A stretch of 64,000 bases of DNA, taken from positions 36,981,956 through 37,045,955 of the forward strand of contig CM068318.1 in NCBI GenBank assembly GCA_034766995.1, written 5' to 3'. The notes beneath the pieces are model-generated. The model was not told where the DNA came from, ran no database searches, and saw nothing but the letters and a program-made list of their open reading frames with translations. Shown here in pieces: positions 1 through 11,877 of the stretch. The stretch is from Acanthacorydalis orientalis (lineage: Eukaryota > Arthropoda > Insecta > Megaloptera > Corydalidae). Position numbers and translations under genes: made by a program. Position 1 is the stretch's first letter. Every line of letters begins with the position of its first letter.

Positions 1-97
1 AGTGAACTAAACCGCAGTGCCAGAACTATATAGTGATAGTTCTTAAAATATGTCTGGTTTTTCATTTAACCGAAAACATTTCTAGATGAATATTATA

Positions 98-1008
98 TTA
101 TGTTGGTAGGAAAATAATTACGGTTATCTTTTCTCAATTCTAACTTTTGAATGTGTCATTTCATCTTATTCATGTTAACATCATTTTGAAGTGCATTTTT
201 CAGTCTGTATTTTGATAACATAGATTTTGGTTTCATTATTAATTTTTCTTCAAATTGGGTTATTGAATTAACACGATGAATTCTGGAACAGTTTTATATG
301 ACTTGACAAAGGTGCCGCAACGTATTTTTTTTGTCGTGCTATATACATATTGTGTTAAAATATAATATACAACAGTTTAATTGAACTGTATTATCATTTT
401 TTAAGCATTTATCTTAGTGGAGGCCATCAATTATTCACCCCCTAGCACCGGACTGTGTTTTTTTAATAACGTTTCGATGTTATATGGTGCATTAGTTTTT
501 TTTACATCATTGTAATAACGATAATAATATTGAAAATTTTAGAACGGTTATCATTTACTTGAATTATATGTTTTTACTAATCTTAGCATCGCCGGTCGCC
601 GATGACCCTCATAGCATTCAACGCATTAAAGATGTAAAAGAAGCAAATAAGAGCAATTTTTGCATGAGTTCAAAACGGGCGGTAAAGCAGTAAAAACTGT
701 TCGTAAACTAAACGATGCTTTTGGTGTAGGTACTGTTAATGAACGTACGGTATAATGATAGTTCCAAAAATTTTGTGCTGTGGACAAGAGCCTTAAAGAT
801 GAGGAAGGCCGTGGTCGTCCTTCTTCAGTTTATAACAACCAACTGAAGGCGTTAGTTGAATCAGTACCACGCACAACAATTCGAGAGCTTACACAAAATT
901 CAAGCGTTAGTCATCCAACAGTTCTGGACCATTTAAAATCACACAAATTAAAAAAAATGTAAATAAATTTGAAGGTAATAAACCGCAATTATTTTTCTAC
1001 CAACCTAA
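98..1008 (+). mobile_element. Mariner-like element A1 (Hsmar1-type ends), catalytic part lost, with a nested insertion
   Basis: The terminal inverted repeats read about TTATGTTGGTAGGAAAATAA (left) and, reversed, TTAGGTTGGTAGAAAAATAA (right), each next to TA, the mariner target. These ends resemble those I know from the Hsmar1/SETMAR group. Inside, 640-955 encodes a decayed N-terminal transposase with two helix-turn-helix motifs (KTGGKAVKTVRKLNDAFGVG, RPSSVYNNQLKALVES). The frame is broken, and the DDE/D catalytic half is absent between the second HTH and the right end. A 354-bp TTAA-flanked insert splits the 5' part. Confidence 0.8.
272..625. mobile_element. Nested 354-bp TTAA-flanked insertion in mariner A1
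   Basis: Alignment by eye with mariner copies at 20852 and 26385 shows A1 is interrupted after GAATTAA and resumes at ATTAAAGATG. TTAA occurs on both sides (268-271 and 626-629), the target duplication of piggyBac-type elements. The ends are only weakly inverted (CACGATGAATTC versus TGCGTTGAATGC). There is no coding capacity. Confidence 0.6.
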
Positions 1009-2223
1009 TATATAGAAGCTTTTCAGGTGTTAAATTAAATATCTTTTTAAGTGAGAAAAAAAAATCTCAGATGATTTATGTACCTTTTTTGTATTGATTT
1101 GTAAAAACATATTTCGGGTAATTTCTTATTGATGCTGATATTTTTAACTTCGTCGAATCAATTTTAACATTCACATATTTTTTTTACAATATTTAGTTTT
1201 TTTTCCTCGTCGTTCAATGTTTGTAATGGATGTTATCTGGAACTGTATCAATTATATGCTCTCTTCTGTGCTTTTCTATTGTGTTAAAATAGTGTTTTTT
1301 CACTCTGATACTTTTTATTTGATAAATATCTTACCTATCTCATACTAAAATATAGTCATTTGGCTTTGTTCGGTAGTAGAAATTTTACTTTTATCACTCA
1401 TTTTAAACTGTTGTTATTCTACCGAAATTATAAATTGAAAAAGAACGAAAAAAAAACGTATATAACTCAACTTTTTATCAAATATTTACCAAATACTCTA
1501 TGTAATTTGTAATTTTGTGCTGTTACATAGTAAAATGGATGTGTAATATTTTATCAAATATTAAATATGAGGACAAATATAGAATTAAAAAGGCATATAA
1601 GAATTAAAACATTCTTATTCTATATACAGGATTTTTATAAAATTATTTTTCTACATAATTTCCCCTTAATTCTTTACACTTAATCCAGAGTTAATGCAAT
1701 TTTAGATTCCATCATGGAAGAAACTTTTTGGTCTCTTATGCAGCCACTTTTGTACCATATTTATAACCTTCTAATCAGAAACAGACTTTTGTAGTCACAA
1801 ATCTTCTTTTAATAGCTCAAAAAGGGAGAAATCACTTAATGCTAAATCGAAACTATATGGTGGGAAGTTCAGGAATTCAAAAACTAGATCTTAAATAAAC
1901 TGATTTGTTGTACTACTCGTGTAATAAATACAGTATAAGGGGGTGTGCAAGAAGCCAAATAGTTTTTTCCAGGACGGAATCTAAAAGTTCGTTAAACGAT
2001 GGCCCAAGTGCATACAAACTATGAGAGGTTATATAAAAAAAGGACTAATAAAAAGCATGTATATGGAATATGAGTTTTTTCTTCTCAAATGTTTTTTCAC
2101 TTCTTAACTTAGCATCGTATAATGAATTCGTAGAAGTTTTTTTTTGTTAATTAAGATTTGATTATTCATTGGCAAATTACTATTTTTATACGTTGTTATT
2201 CATTTAATTATTAAACGGTTTAA
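1009..2223. other. AT-rich intergenic stretch
   Basis: No open frame, repeat unit or recognisable element was seen here, up to the TTAA that starts the MITE at 2224. Confidence 0.5.
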
Positions 2224-2855
2224 CCCTTTGAATCCGGGCGTGCATCTAGGAATCCATTGATGTTTTCCAAAGAAACTATGATGTCAGAGTATAATCTTCT
2301 TGATGATATATTTAAAGGTCACTAATCTCGTTCTATTGAGACTAAATTTATAACTCTTTCTTTCATTAAAAAGAAATTACGTTCGTCCAAAAATCAGACA
2401 ACTCTCGTTTTTTCATTTGAAAATCTATTAAAAGAGAATTGGGTTGAATAATATTTTTTCCAAAAGTTCATCATTGTAAGAAAGAGTATAAAAAATTTCG
2501 AAACTACGTCCAGGTACAAGATGTGACCGATGTGAAACCGATTCGTGCACACTTGATTATTTCAAAATTTTTCACACCCATCAGTAACGTTATTTCTGCA
2601 AAATTTTCAATTGTAATCGAATTTTTCGATTCCAATTATGTGTTTACAATCAAGAGATTTATGTTTCATCGAATATTATCAACGATTTTCCACAATATAT
2701 CAGATAAATGTGAAATTTCTAATGGTTGATCTGAATTAACATATTTTTTCTTGTAACCGATAAATGTGCAATGTTTATTCTGTTTACGATAAAAGAATGT
2801 CCAGTTAATTGAAAAATATTTGTTAAACATTTTTAGTACCCTTCCCCTCACTACT
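2224..2855 (+). mobile_element. piggyBac-type MITE, copy 1
   Basis: It starts after TTAA (2220-2223) with CCCTTTGAATCC. It is an inverted copy of the element at 61800-62426, sharing most of its length (for example the GTGACCGATGTGAAACCG stretch and the AACGATTTTC block). The right end is eroded and no second TTAA is found. Short open frames in it are fortuitous. Confidence 0.65.
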
Positions 2856-3088
2856 TCAATACGAAAATTTCATAAATATTTATTATATTCGTAGGTTCAC
2901 ACCTGAATGAAAATTTAAATTTAACTTTGTCTATAATTTCAATGATAGAAGTAAAAAAAATGTGCAACTATGAAATTTATCATTGCCCTTTACCTGTGAA
3001 CTCATTAATTTTAAATAAAATACGATGAAGTTGTATGAAAACACACCGTTTACATTTGATCTATTCGATAAATAAAAGTGTTAGAACA
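2856..3088 (+). promoter_or_regulatory. Six4 proximal upstream / 5' leader region
   Basis: About 230 bases of AT-rich sequence separate a piggyBac-type MITE from the Six4 start codon. They must hold the leader and perhaps the promoter, unless there is an upstream exon. I see no convincing TATA/initiator pair. The call rests on position only. Confidence 0.25.
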
Positions 3089-4026
3089 ATGGACCAAACA
3101 GTGCATTCGACTGAATTCGATACGACGGCGTCGAACGCTTCAAACGAAATCGCCGATAAGATAAATCAAGCATTCAATTCATTATCTTATTACTGTTCAA
3201 AGCTGCACGATAGTAATTTATTCGTCGACAATATAAAGAAGGATCGTTATACGAATCCGTCTCAGCCCTACTGTAACAGTGACCAATTGAAAATCGATAA
3301 GAACTATAACAATTACTACAATAAACAAGACTGCGAGAACAGAACTCCAGAGAAGCACGGGTACCAGAACTTGAAGAGTTATAACGATCTGAATCGGAAA
3401 TCCCCGGAGAATAACAACAATCCGAATTATATCAGCGAGATGGAAAACGAAGGATATTTTAATGGTAGTAAGAATAAGAGAGACCTGGAGAACGGTTACA
3501 TAAACAAACACAAGTCGGACATCTTGACGCCGTCGATTCCACTGAACAATAACAATAACATAACGAACGGCAGTAAAACCGTTTACGACAACTGTTCCGA
3601 AACGATAAAAATGTTCGGATTCACGAACCGCCTGTCGTCCGACTACAACGGTTACCGTTTACCGAACGTTTCGAGGCAGAACATGGCGCGGTGTTTGAAT
3701 TTTTCAACGGCGAACGAGAACCATCATCACCAGAGCGGCACGACGAACGGCGACATCGTCGCGACGGACGCTTCGACGGCGAAGTCGACGGCGAACCTGA
3801 GCGCGACGAAAGATGAAAAGTTGTTGGAACTGTGCGGCAACGGAAACAGTGGTGTCGGTGTGATCAGTGACGGTTCGGCCACGAAGGCCGAGGTGAGTTT
3901 TTCAGCGGAACAAGTGCAGTGTATGTGCGAGGCGCTTCAACAACGCGGCGACATCGAACGCTTAGCAACGTTTTTATGGAGTTTACCGCCGTGCGAACTT
4001 TTGCGAGGGAACGAAAGTGTTTTGAG
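3089..4026 (+). CDS. Six4: Six4 homeobox gene, coding exon 1 (N-terminus and start of SIX domain)
   Basis: First recognised coding exon of a SIX-family transcription factor. I place the start at the ATG at 3089 (context gaaca[12 protein letters not shown]...). An in-frame ATG at 3035 would add 18 residues but lies in AT-rich leader-like sequence. Residues 1-268 are polar and Asn-rich (runs such as NNNNPNY) and of no known domain. The SIX domain starts near residue 269 with [17 protein letters not shown] and continues through [20 protein letters not shown]. The exon ends in codon 313 (AG|GTACTG donor at 4027); read-through stops after eight more codons. Exon 2 completes that Arg codon in the right phase. 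SIX proteins bind DNA through the homeodomain and Eyes absent through the SIX domain, in the nucleus. In Drosophila Six4 acts in mesoderm, muscle and gonad development. An upstream non-coding or coding exon cannot be excluded. Confidence 0.9.
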
Positions 4027-4628
4027 GTACTGTCGTCATTCTCTATTTCATTAAGTGTATATACTAATTCTTAACACGTGTGCAACGGCACACAACAGGT
4101 TTTGCAGATATATTTAATTTCGGTCCGCCTTCATTTTGAAGAGTATGTATTGTGTGGATTTTTTTCACGTCAGTGACTATTTTTTCTAATATTTTCTCAT
4201 TTCCCATATTTTATTATCTTTACCAGGTTATACGTTCTAACGTCTGATACGTCCTCTCGATGGTATCATTGCTTTATCAAGTGAGAACTGCTGTTTAGCT
4301 ATATACAAAGATTGAAAATTTTCAATACAAATCTACGAAACAGGTCATTCCGTATTGAACAGCATGAAAGAAAATATCTACACTCGAGTGTATAGCCACG
4401 GGAGTACCTCAGGGCCAGTACTGTTCAACTATAAGGAGGTTTCATTAATTGTTCTGAAATTTTCAAGAAATACGTCGAAGAATATTGTTAATCAAATAGC
4501 GTTTTTATTTTTTAAAAATAAAAAAATTGACATTGTTCACAGATTTTTTCATACTTAAATTCTGCTTGGTGCATTTTTTTTGAATGAAGATTTTTAAAAT
4601 CGGCGAACGCTAATCTACTTCATATATA

Positions 4629-5735
4629 TTAGGTCCTCAGCTGTTTTTCTGTGTTCTTTGAGCATTTATTTCAATAACAAAATGTGTGAATACATCAGTC
4701 AAAGTATTTTCACTCGGAAGCTATGATTTTTTCCCATTTTTCTAGCAGAAGTTGATTTGGCGACGAAAAAATGGTCTGTCCTTTGAGCGAATCCATTCAG
4801 TAACCCAATTTTCGACTTCTCCGTAGTTATGTAAATGTGTATCTTCCAAAACGTGTTGCATCGATCGGAACAGATGGTAATCGCTTAAGTCCAGGTCCAG
4901 AGAATACACTGGGTGAGGGACAACCTCCTATTCTAGCTTCATCTGTGTTTATATCACGATTATAGAGACATTGGGCCGAGCGTTATCGTGGAGAAGAATC
5001 ACTTTTCGGCGATTTGATCCAATTGATGGTCGTTTTTGGATCAAATTATCATTCGAATGCTCCAATTCTTGTCGATAACGTTCCTTCGGTTTCAATAAAT
5101 CACAATACACGATATCCTCCACATCCCACTAAATAGATAGCATTCCTTTGTGACCGTGGATGTTTCGCTTTGGTGTCGACGTTGATGGTTGGGCAGGATC
5201 AACCCACGATTTATTGCGCTTCGAGTTGTCGAAATAGATCCATTTTTCATTTCCGGTCACGATACGTCACAAGAAACTCTTCTTTTTATGCCATGCAAGC
5301 AAAGAAATCGAAATGTTTGTTGTCAATTCATTTGGTAGTCATCTTCATTTTTTTTCTGGATCTTTCCCATAGCTTTTAAACGTCGTGAAATGGTTGATTT
5401 ATCGACTTCGAACTGTTGAGTCAATTCTTTGCGTGTTTCAGCACGGTTTTCTTCCGATAGAGCTTGCAATTGTTCATCTTCGAACTTTTTCTATTGACCT
5501 GGCGCCATTGTTCGTTGTGAACGTCACAATCACTGCTTTTTAATCGTCGAAATCAATTTCTACACACTGTTTCCGATGGAGCAGATTCACCATAAGTTTT
5601 CGCAAGCAATCGATGAGCTTCAACTGCATTTTTTTTCAAATCGAAGTAGTGTAGAAGTATACTGGACAACCGACTTATCGCGTTCCATTTTAATTCGGTT
5701 ATAGAAAAGCACTTATGTAAAAAAAGATGGCGTCT
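4629..5735 (-). mobile_element. Mariner-like element L, degenerate transposase on - strand
   Basis: The left end TTAGGTCCTCAGCTG follows TA (4627-4628). Read on the - strand, the N-terminus starts MERDKSVVQYTSTLLRFEKK at about 5689. After a frameshift it continues AVEAHRLLAKTYGESAPSET, typical of a mariner HTH domain. Further on come remnants such as WFDNSKRNKSWVDPAQPSTS-like sequence and a C-terminus ending near the left TIR. Stops and frameshifts are many. I could not fix the right end. Confidence 0.65.
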
Positions 5736-5779
5736 GATGATTGAATTCTAGTGGGAAATGTTCACACTTCAAAATAGCA

Positions 5780-6560
5780 TAAGAGACATCTACCACCGCC
5801 CCCAGCATAAGCACCTAGAACCATCTACATGTGAATAGCGGCTTTCAATGCAACCTCCTTTTATTACATTAACGATATCTCTAAGGTCAGGAACGTGGAC
5901 CTGGCCTTGTTCGCTGATGACATTGCCATATTTACTACCGGACGAACCCTCAAAGACACTGGGACACGTCTCCAAGACGGCCTTAGTACACTTGCTACTT
6001 TTTTCCAAACATGGAAAATAAAAATCAACACACAAAAACAGTAGGCATCCTCTTCTCTAGATGATGGATGAAAAGCTTAGGACGTCTAAAGAAGGACGGT
6101 ACTGAGATCCTCTATAGGGAAATCATCAAATACTTAGACGTGCACATCGACAGGAAGCTAACATACAAAGAACATGTCAAGTGTGTAAACGAGAAAGCGT
6201 ACATCGCTCTGCCGCAATTATATCCGTTCATGGCCAGGTATGGCGGTCTGAACACTGAAAACAAATTGACTTTATAAAAAATGGCGATCAGACCGACCAT
6301 GATGATACGCTTCCCCAATTTGGAGGCACACCTCCAGAACCAATATCAATACACTACAGAGGGTTCAGATAAGTGAGGATGGCGTTAAATAAAGAGTACA
6401 ACTTTCCCATAAACGAACTGCATGAGGAAGCAGAAATATGTACGATTGATAACTAAATTGATAACATACGCTGGAAATTTTAAACACGAAAGAGTCTCGG
6501 CAATCCACTGATCAAGAAGCTGCCATATGCAAAGATTATTCTACTAATTAATCGTGTCAG
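5780..6560 (+). mobile_element. Non-LTR retrotransposon fragment (jockey-like reverse transcriptase)
   Basis: Translation from about 5860 gives YYINDISKVRNVDLALFADD and IAIFTTGRTLKDTGTRLQDG. The FADD motif is the catalytic reverse-transcriptase box of jockey/R1-type LINEs. After a frameshift near 6041, the 6068-6277 frame gives IIKYLDVHIDRKLTYKEHVK, the conserved thumb-side block (YLGV.LD..LT...H). No 5' ORF1 or 3' end is visible; it is a truncated dead copy in Six4 intron 1. Confidence 0.8.
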
Positions 6561-7029
6561 CAAACACCACCGAAAAAACAAATTCGTGCAGCCGTACTGT
6601 TTCACGGAGCCACGATCAACACCGTCGACGATATCACGTCGACAGCGAACCAGGACTCTTATGGGGAGGCAACAAATGGATGTGGGAATAATGCTCCTAG
6701 AGAAGGTTGAATTTAGAATCAGGTTTATCTGGGTTTTTTGAAACTTTTCTCAAATGTCTACTATTTGAGAAGATTAACAATATATGATAATCATGACACA
6801 AACTATCACAAGAAAATGATTGTTGTCGCGTTCTCGTACCCCCAGGTACAATCTACAATATTAAGACGACAATACAAATGATGTCTAAATATGCGAAAAA
6901 AAATTTTTTTCAATAAAGTAACCCAAAAGATGTCTAACTTTGTAAAATCTGTATTGATTAAAAAATAGCTTGTGAATTATCACTAAGATGAAAAAATATA
7001 AAATATTGCTTGAACCTTATTCTAGTTAT

Positions 7030-7397
7030 AGTTTTAAGAAATGTAGGTGATTCAAGCAAAGAATCAGTTGATTAGTAATCTCTTCAATATGATTTTTTCG
7101 TTTCTCCCATCAATATCAATAAACCGAAACACTTCTTTATATCACTATTGGTAACTTCCTTTCATGGCGGACTTTTAATAGAATTTTTCTGATATTTATC
7201 CATTTGGTCGTAGGATATAAATTGGTTTGAGAAGCGATTAGATTAAATAAATTGTTATCAAAAAGTAAATCCGTTACTTCACCGATACTTGGTGGAACAG
7301 TTATACCCGAAATCTCTATATAATCTTCCAAGGCTGGTGAAAGATCATTTTCCGTCCGCTCTTCTGCAAAATCTCTTTCATTATCGGTTTCTTTCAT
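7030..7397 (-). pseudogene. piggyBac-type transposase fragment
   Basis: The - strand frame at 7397-7137 has an acidic start (MKETDNERDFAEERTENDLS) and then DLLFDNNLFNLIASQTNLYP, matching the F..DELFELIV.ETNRYA block of piggyBac transposases. After a frameshift it goes on TNSDIKKCFGLLILMGETKK, matching the following piggyBac block (LK.F.GLLI.MG..K.....DYWS). The catalytic residues are not present in this piece, and no TTAA-flanked ends could be assigned. Confidence 0.7.
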
Positions 7398-7920
7398 GTT
7401 TATTTTTTGCCTTTGTGGTAGTCTTATGTCAGACTATCTTTCAATCCCAATAAACTATTACCTTACAGCTCACTATTATATATTTCAAGGTCACTCGGAT
7501 AATTAAAAATAAATAAGATAAAGTATCTGCATATTTCATTGAAAAATTCATCACCGTTGCGACGCGTCATTTTTGAATTTTTTTCAGTATTAAAATGCCG
7601 TTAAAAAACCGAATATCCAGAAAAATAATATCTATTATAATAAAATAAACATGATCGAACACGATTAAGAATCCTTTCATAAAAAAATACATTGCTTCGA
7701 CCTTTAAAACGTGTATGAGTTAACGTAAGTGTAGAGACGAGTAAACTCGTGACCGTTCAACAATGTGTCAATTAGTATAGTGAAAAAAAATACCATAACC
7801 GATAAAAACTGTAACTGTATGATCTGTAATACATGTGTTCCCGCTGATGCCCGATTCCGATATTCGTCGTCCTTTTGAATCATCTTAGTTTCTGCGTATA
7901 TACTATATTTGGGTATATTT

Positions 7921-8886
7921 TAGAGGTTATAACCGAGGACTGAAACCGTAACCGGTAAAAAACCGTTTCGTTTCAGTAACCTAAACCGAATAAAAAGTGG
8001 AAACCAGTTAATATCGGTTTTCATGGAAAATTTTATTTTTCGGGGAGCAATTTGAAATTCCCACTCCAAAATTTTTGCTCTTGTTTTTTATTTTCTTTAA
8101 AAAATAAATGTTTCAACGTTAAAGCATATTTTCACTGTTACAAATAAATGTTTGACCGAGGATTATCTACTAAAATGAATGGTGAAAACGCTCCATATTT
8201 TATATTAGTAATAAGAAATGATTGAAACTGTAACCGGTAAAAAACCGTTTCGTTTCAGTAACCGAAATCGAGTAGAAAGTGGGAACCAGTTAGTATCGGT
8301 TTTCATGGAAAATTTTATTTTTCAGGGAGCAATTCGAAATTCCCGTTCCGAAATTTTTGCTCTTGTGTTTTTTCTTTTTTTTTAAAAAAAATATTTTTTT
8401 CAACATTAAACCGTATTTTCACTATGTTATAAATAAATGTTTAACCGAGGATTATCCACTAAAATGAATAGTGAAAACGCTCCATATTTTATATTAGTAA
8501 TAGGCAATGATTAAAACCGTAACCGGTAAAAAACCGTTTCGTTTCAGTAACCGAAATCGAGTAGAAAGTGGGAACCAGTTAATATCAGTTTTCATGGAAA
8601 ATTTTATTTTTCGGGGAGCAATTCGAAATTCCCGTTCCGAAATTTTTACTCTTGTTTTTTTCCTTTTTTTTAAAAAAAATTAATTTTTCAACATTAGTGT
8701 GTATTTTCACTGTTACAAATAAATGTTTGACCGAGGATTATCCACTAAAATGAATAGTGAAAACGCTCCATATTTTATATTAGTAATAGGCAATGATTGA
8801 AACTGTAACCGGTAAAAACTGTTTCATTTTAGTAACCGAAACTCGAACGTTATTTTGTTTCGGTTTCAATCTTTGGTTATAATATT
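7921..8886. repeat. TIR-bounded tandem array, about 3.3 units of 282-289 bp
   Basis: Units start at 7938, 8220, 8509 and 8795 (last partial), each with GA(C/T)TGAAAC(C/T)GTAACCGG followed by TAAAAACCGTTTC. They are about 90% alike by eye. The whole array is bounded by an inverted repeat: GGTTATAACCGAGGACTGAA on the left mirrors TTTCAATCTTTGGTTATAAT on the right. It therefore looks like one mobile element with an internal tandem repeat rather than a free satellite. A related motif occurs near 7790. It has no coding capacity. Confidence 0.75.
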
Positions 8887-9429
8887 TACCTGTAAGTGAT
8901 ATACATGTTAACACTAGATAAAAACAAACACTCGAAATATTCAAAAGAACAAAGAGCATGAAAACAAAAAAATATAAAGAATTGATGTACATTGATTCGA
9001 AACTGATTCTTGAATAAATATTCCGCATTTGATATTATCGTACTAATATTTAAAAATTATCCAAGTAAACAAAGCAGTGTACCATCTTGAGGTATCTAAA
9101 ATAGTCAATTCATCAATTTTATCTGAATATGCACACGTGATGACTAGAAGAAAATTAATACTAGGAAGAATCTCAGATAATCCAAAAGGAATAAGACTAT
9201 CGGGATAATATTGAACTGGTACAGAGTCGTGTGGTGGTATTTTGGTGCCTGGAGCAGACATTTTTAAAAAAGACCTTTACCGTATACTGAAGTGACTGAT
9301 TATGTATGTATTAAAAAATCTAATGATTCATTTTATATATTTTTTTAATGCCTTCGACATTTTTAACACAGATAAGAAACAGTTGCAACAATACACTATA
9401 AAATAGTTACATTTGTAAAGAATAATTAA

Positions 9430-10045
9430 TAGAAAAAATAATTAAGTGTACTCTTTGAAATTTACACGTCTAGATTTCATTTTCACAAAATCCTGATTCA
9501 AATCATCATAATTAATGATTCGGATAAATCACTCTCAATGGACATCATAGCCAAACTGACGAATCTTTCTTGTCCCTTAAGTAACTTTTTATAATTTTTA
9601 ATATGGAGAAAGTGTACTGTTCATAAGCAACTGATACGGATTGAGTTAGCAGTATTCGTATGAAAATAAACAAATTCTGAAATATTGTACTCATATTGTT
9701 TGTCCACAAATAGTATTTCTAGTGGTTCCATTTGAGAGGACAATAATGCAGCTAAATTTATAATTTCTTCACAAAATTCAAGACTATCAATATCTCTATT
9801 AACCAGCCAATAATAGATCTATACATTTTTTTTAATATTTTTGATCTATTTCCATGTTTCAGTTTATAACTGTTATACGATATTTTAAACTTATCAGCAT
9901 GCAATTCCATTTGTTCAAATCTTTCGCTAATTGAATTAATCGCAGTATCGAGAATGAAATAAAAAAATAAATTTATAATTGTGTTTTGGGTGTGTAATGG
10001 TTTGGTCATTGGATTCGTAACCAAAACTATTTTTCTTTTTACCAA
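9430..10045 (-). pseudogene. hAT transposase relic (C-terminal part)
   Basis: The - strand frame 10045-9758 contains FILDTAINSISERFEQMELH, the block before the catalytic C-terminus in TTF/ZMYM1-type hAT proteins. Farther on, with frame changes, come FSILKIIK, GQERFVSLAMMSIESDLSES and DLNQDFVKMKSRRV. These match the hAT dimerisation domain (S.LK.IK..LR....QERL..LA..SIE). Several frameshifts show it is dead. No 8-bp duplicated ends were identified. Confidence 0.7.
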
Positions 10046-10683
10046 TTTGAATCGTGACCTCGTCCCAATGTCATGTGCGATGTGGGATCTTCGTCCTCGT
10101 ACAACGATTGCTCGAATAATAATACATAAAGACTGAATGAAAATAAGTATATTAATGAGAAATTCATTATGTTTCGGTGTATAAAAATATCAAATACAGT
10201 TATTTACTACAATGTTAAACATACCTACATATCAATTTAACATGACTAACATATGATATAAATCTCAAGATGAAACCTATAATTGTTAATTAGGTACAGG
10301 GCGTCTTCTAGCAGCAATGACAGCACTATGTATCACTTAAACTTTATTATTCGTTGTAAATGAACAAAAACCATACAAATAATAGAACAAAATAATAAAT
10401 CGCGAAATATCTAACAGGCGCCTTCATACTTGAGACACCTTGAGCGAGTGCTCCATTGCTCCATGCCACCACACGGCCCTGAGCTGGTACGCAGTAAAAA
10501 CGATATATATTTTATAACTATATATAAATATATTTTTTTAAACTTATACGAAAATGTATAATATTTTTCTTTGGTTGTTTGTATAAGGAATGCAAAATTA
10601 TTACAAAGCAAAATAAAAGTATTCAAGAAATTTAAATATTTTCCTCTGACAGTCTTATAAAAAAAAAAACGAATATACATACT
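10046..10683. other. AT-rich intronic stretch with a short GC-richer patch
   Basis: No gene is seen. 10418-10485 is markedly GC-richer and, read on the - strand, begins CAGGGCCGTGTGGTGGC, which may be a hAT-type terminus. I cannot pair it with another end. Confidence 0.3.
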
Positions 10684-10684
10684 C

Positions 10685-10733
<49 letters not shown>
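10684..10733. repeat. (TA)n array
   Basis: Uninterrupted TA dinucleotides directly before mariner B. Confidence 0.9.
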
Positions 10734-10734
<1 letters not shown>

Positions 10735-11795
10735 TATAAAAATTAGTTCCGTGCCTTTAAATTGAATTAATCTTAACTTAGTTTCAAACTAAAATATTTT
10801 CTTGTCATTTTAAAAAGCCATCCATAACATTTAATAACACTATATATCTTGGCCAAGCAGGTGGCATGACCTCGTTAAACAGTAGTACACACGATGGCAT
10901 CCGAAAACAGCATATTAGGCATTGAATAATTTTCGCATTTCAATTGAAAAAAATGCTACCACAGTCGAGAGAATGATTTGTTCAGCTTTAGAGGAAAGCG
11001 TTGTGACGCATAAAACATGCAAACAATGGCTTCGAAAGATTTGGAGTGGTGATTTTTATCTTTCCGATCGAGAGCGTCCCAGACAACCCAAAAAAGTTAA
11101 TGACGACGATGACCTTGAGCAGGTGTTAAATGAAAACTCCGCTTAGACTGAACAGGAACTCGATTAACAACTAGAAGTTACACAGTAAATAATTTTCTAT
11201 CGTCTACATAGACTAGACTAGAAAAATTTAAAAGCTAGTCCGATGGACTCCACATGAGCTCAATCGGGAAGATAAAAAAAAGATGCGATACGGTTATGTC
11301 CTCGTTCACAAGATTTAAAAGGAAGGATTTTTTTGCATAAAATCTTAACCGGGGATGATAAATGGGCTTTGTACGACGATCTTAAGCGCCGAAAATCATG
11401 GTTACGCTCGGTGAACCCTTGACATCAACTTCGAAATCAAATATTCGCGCCAAAAAAGTATTATTGTGTGTTTGGTGGGACATTAAAGGTGTGCCGTATT
11501 GTGAGTTGCTCGTATCTGGTCAGACTGTAAATTCGGACCATTACCAACGACAGCTCATCTATTTGAGTGACGAATTAAAGAGAAAAAGACTATTCACAGG
11601 TGAGGAAACGAGGCAAATCATTTTGCAGCACAACAACGGTCGGCCGCAAAACGGTCGAGAAAGGGACCAAAAACGTTATTTGTTCGTTGAGCTGGTAAAT
11701 TCCCTGTTAGTTCAATTGTATTTTAGTATTGAATTAAACTAAAATACTAAATAAAAAATAACACGATTTTTTTAATACTTTCATATGGAAGCCTA
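10735..11795 (+). mobile_element. Mariner-like element B, degenerate transposase
   Basis: The + strand N-terminus reads SIEKNATTVERMICSALEES and KTCKQWLRKIWSGDFYLSDR, a mariner HTH. The first catalytic Asp is in LTGDDKWALYDD near 11350. The frame at 11398-11742 gives KVLLCVWWDIKGVPYCELLV and then ILQHNNGRPQN, where the second catalytic Asp (HDN) is now Asn. The third Asp is lost. The first 170 bases resemble 43425-43600 and the last 90 resemble 62925-63045, so its ends belong to a wider family. It sits between (TA)n arrays. Confidence 0.75.
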
Positions 11796-11831
11796 TATAA
11801 ACCACCCTCTCTCTTCTTTATATATCTATAT

Positions 11832-11837
<6 letters not shown>

Positions 11838-11877
<40 letters not shown>

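Noticed and set aside
2523..2851. Short frames on both strands (68 and 61 codons)
   Set aside because: They lie in a MITE whose other copy (61800-62426) does not keep them open.
3218..3511. 97-codon hydrophobic frame on - strand
   Set aside because: Antisense shadow of Six4 exon 1.
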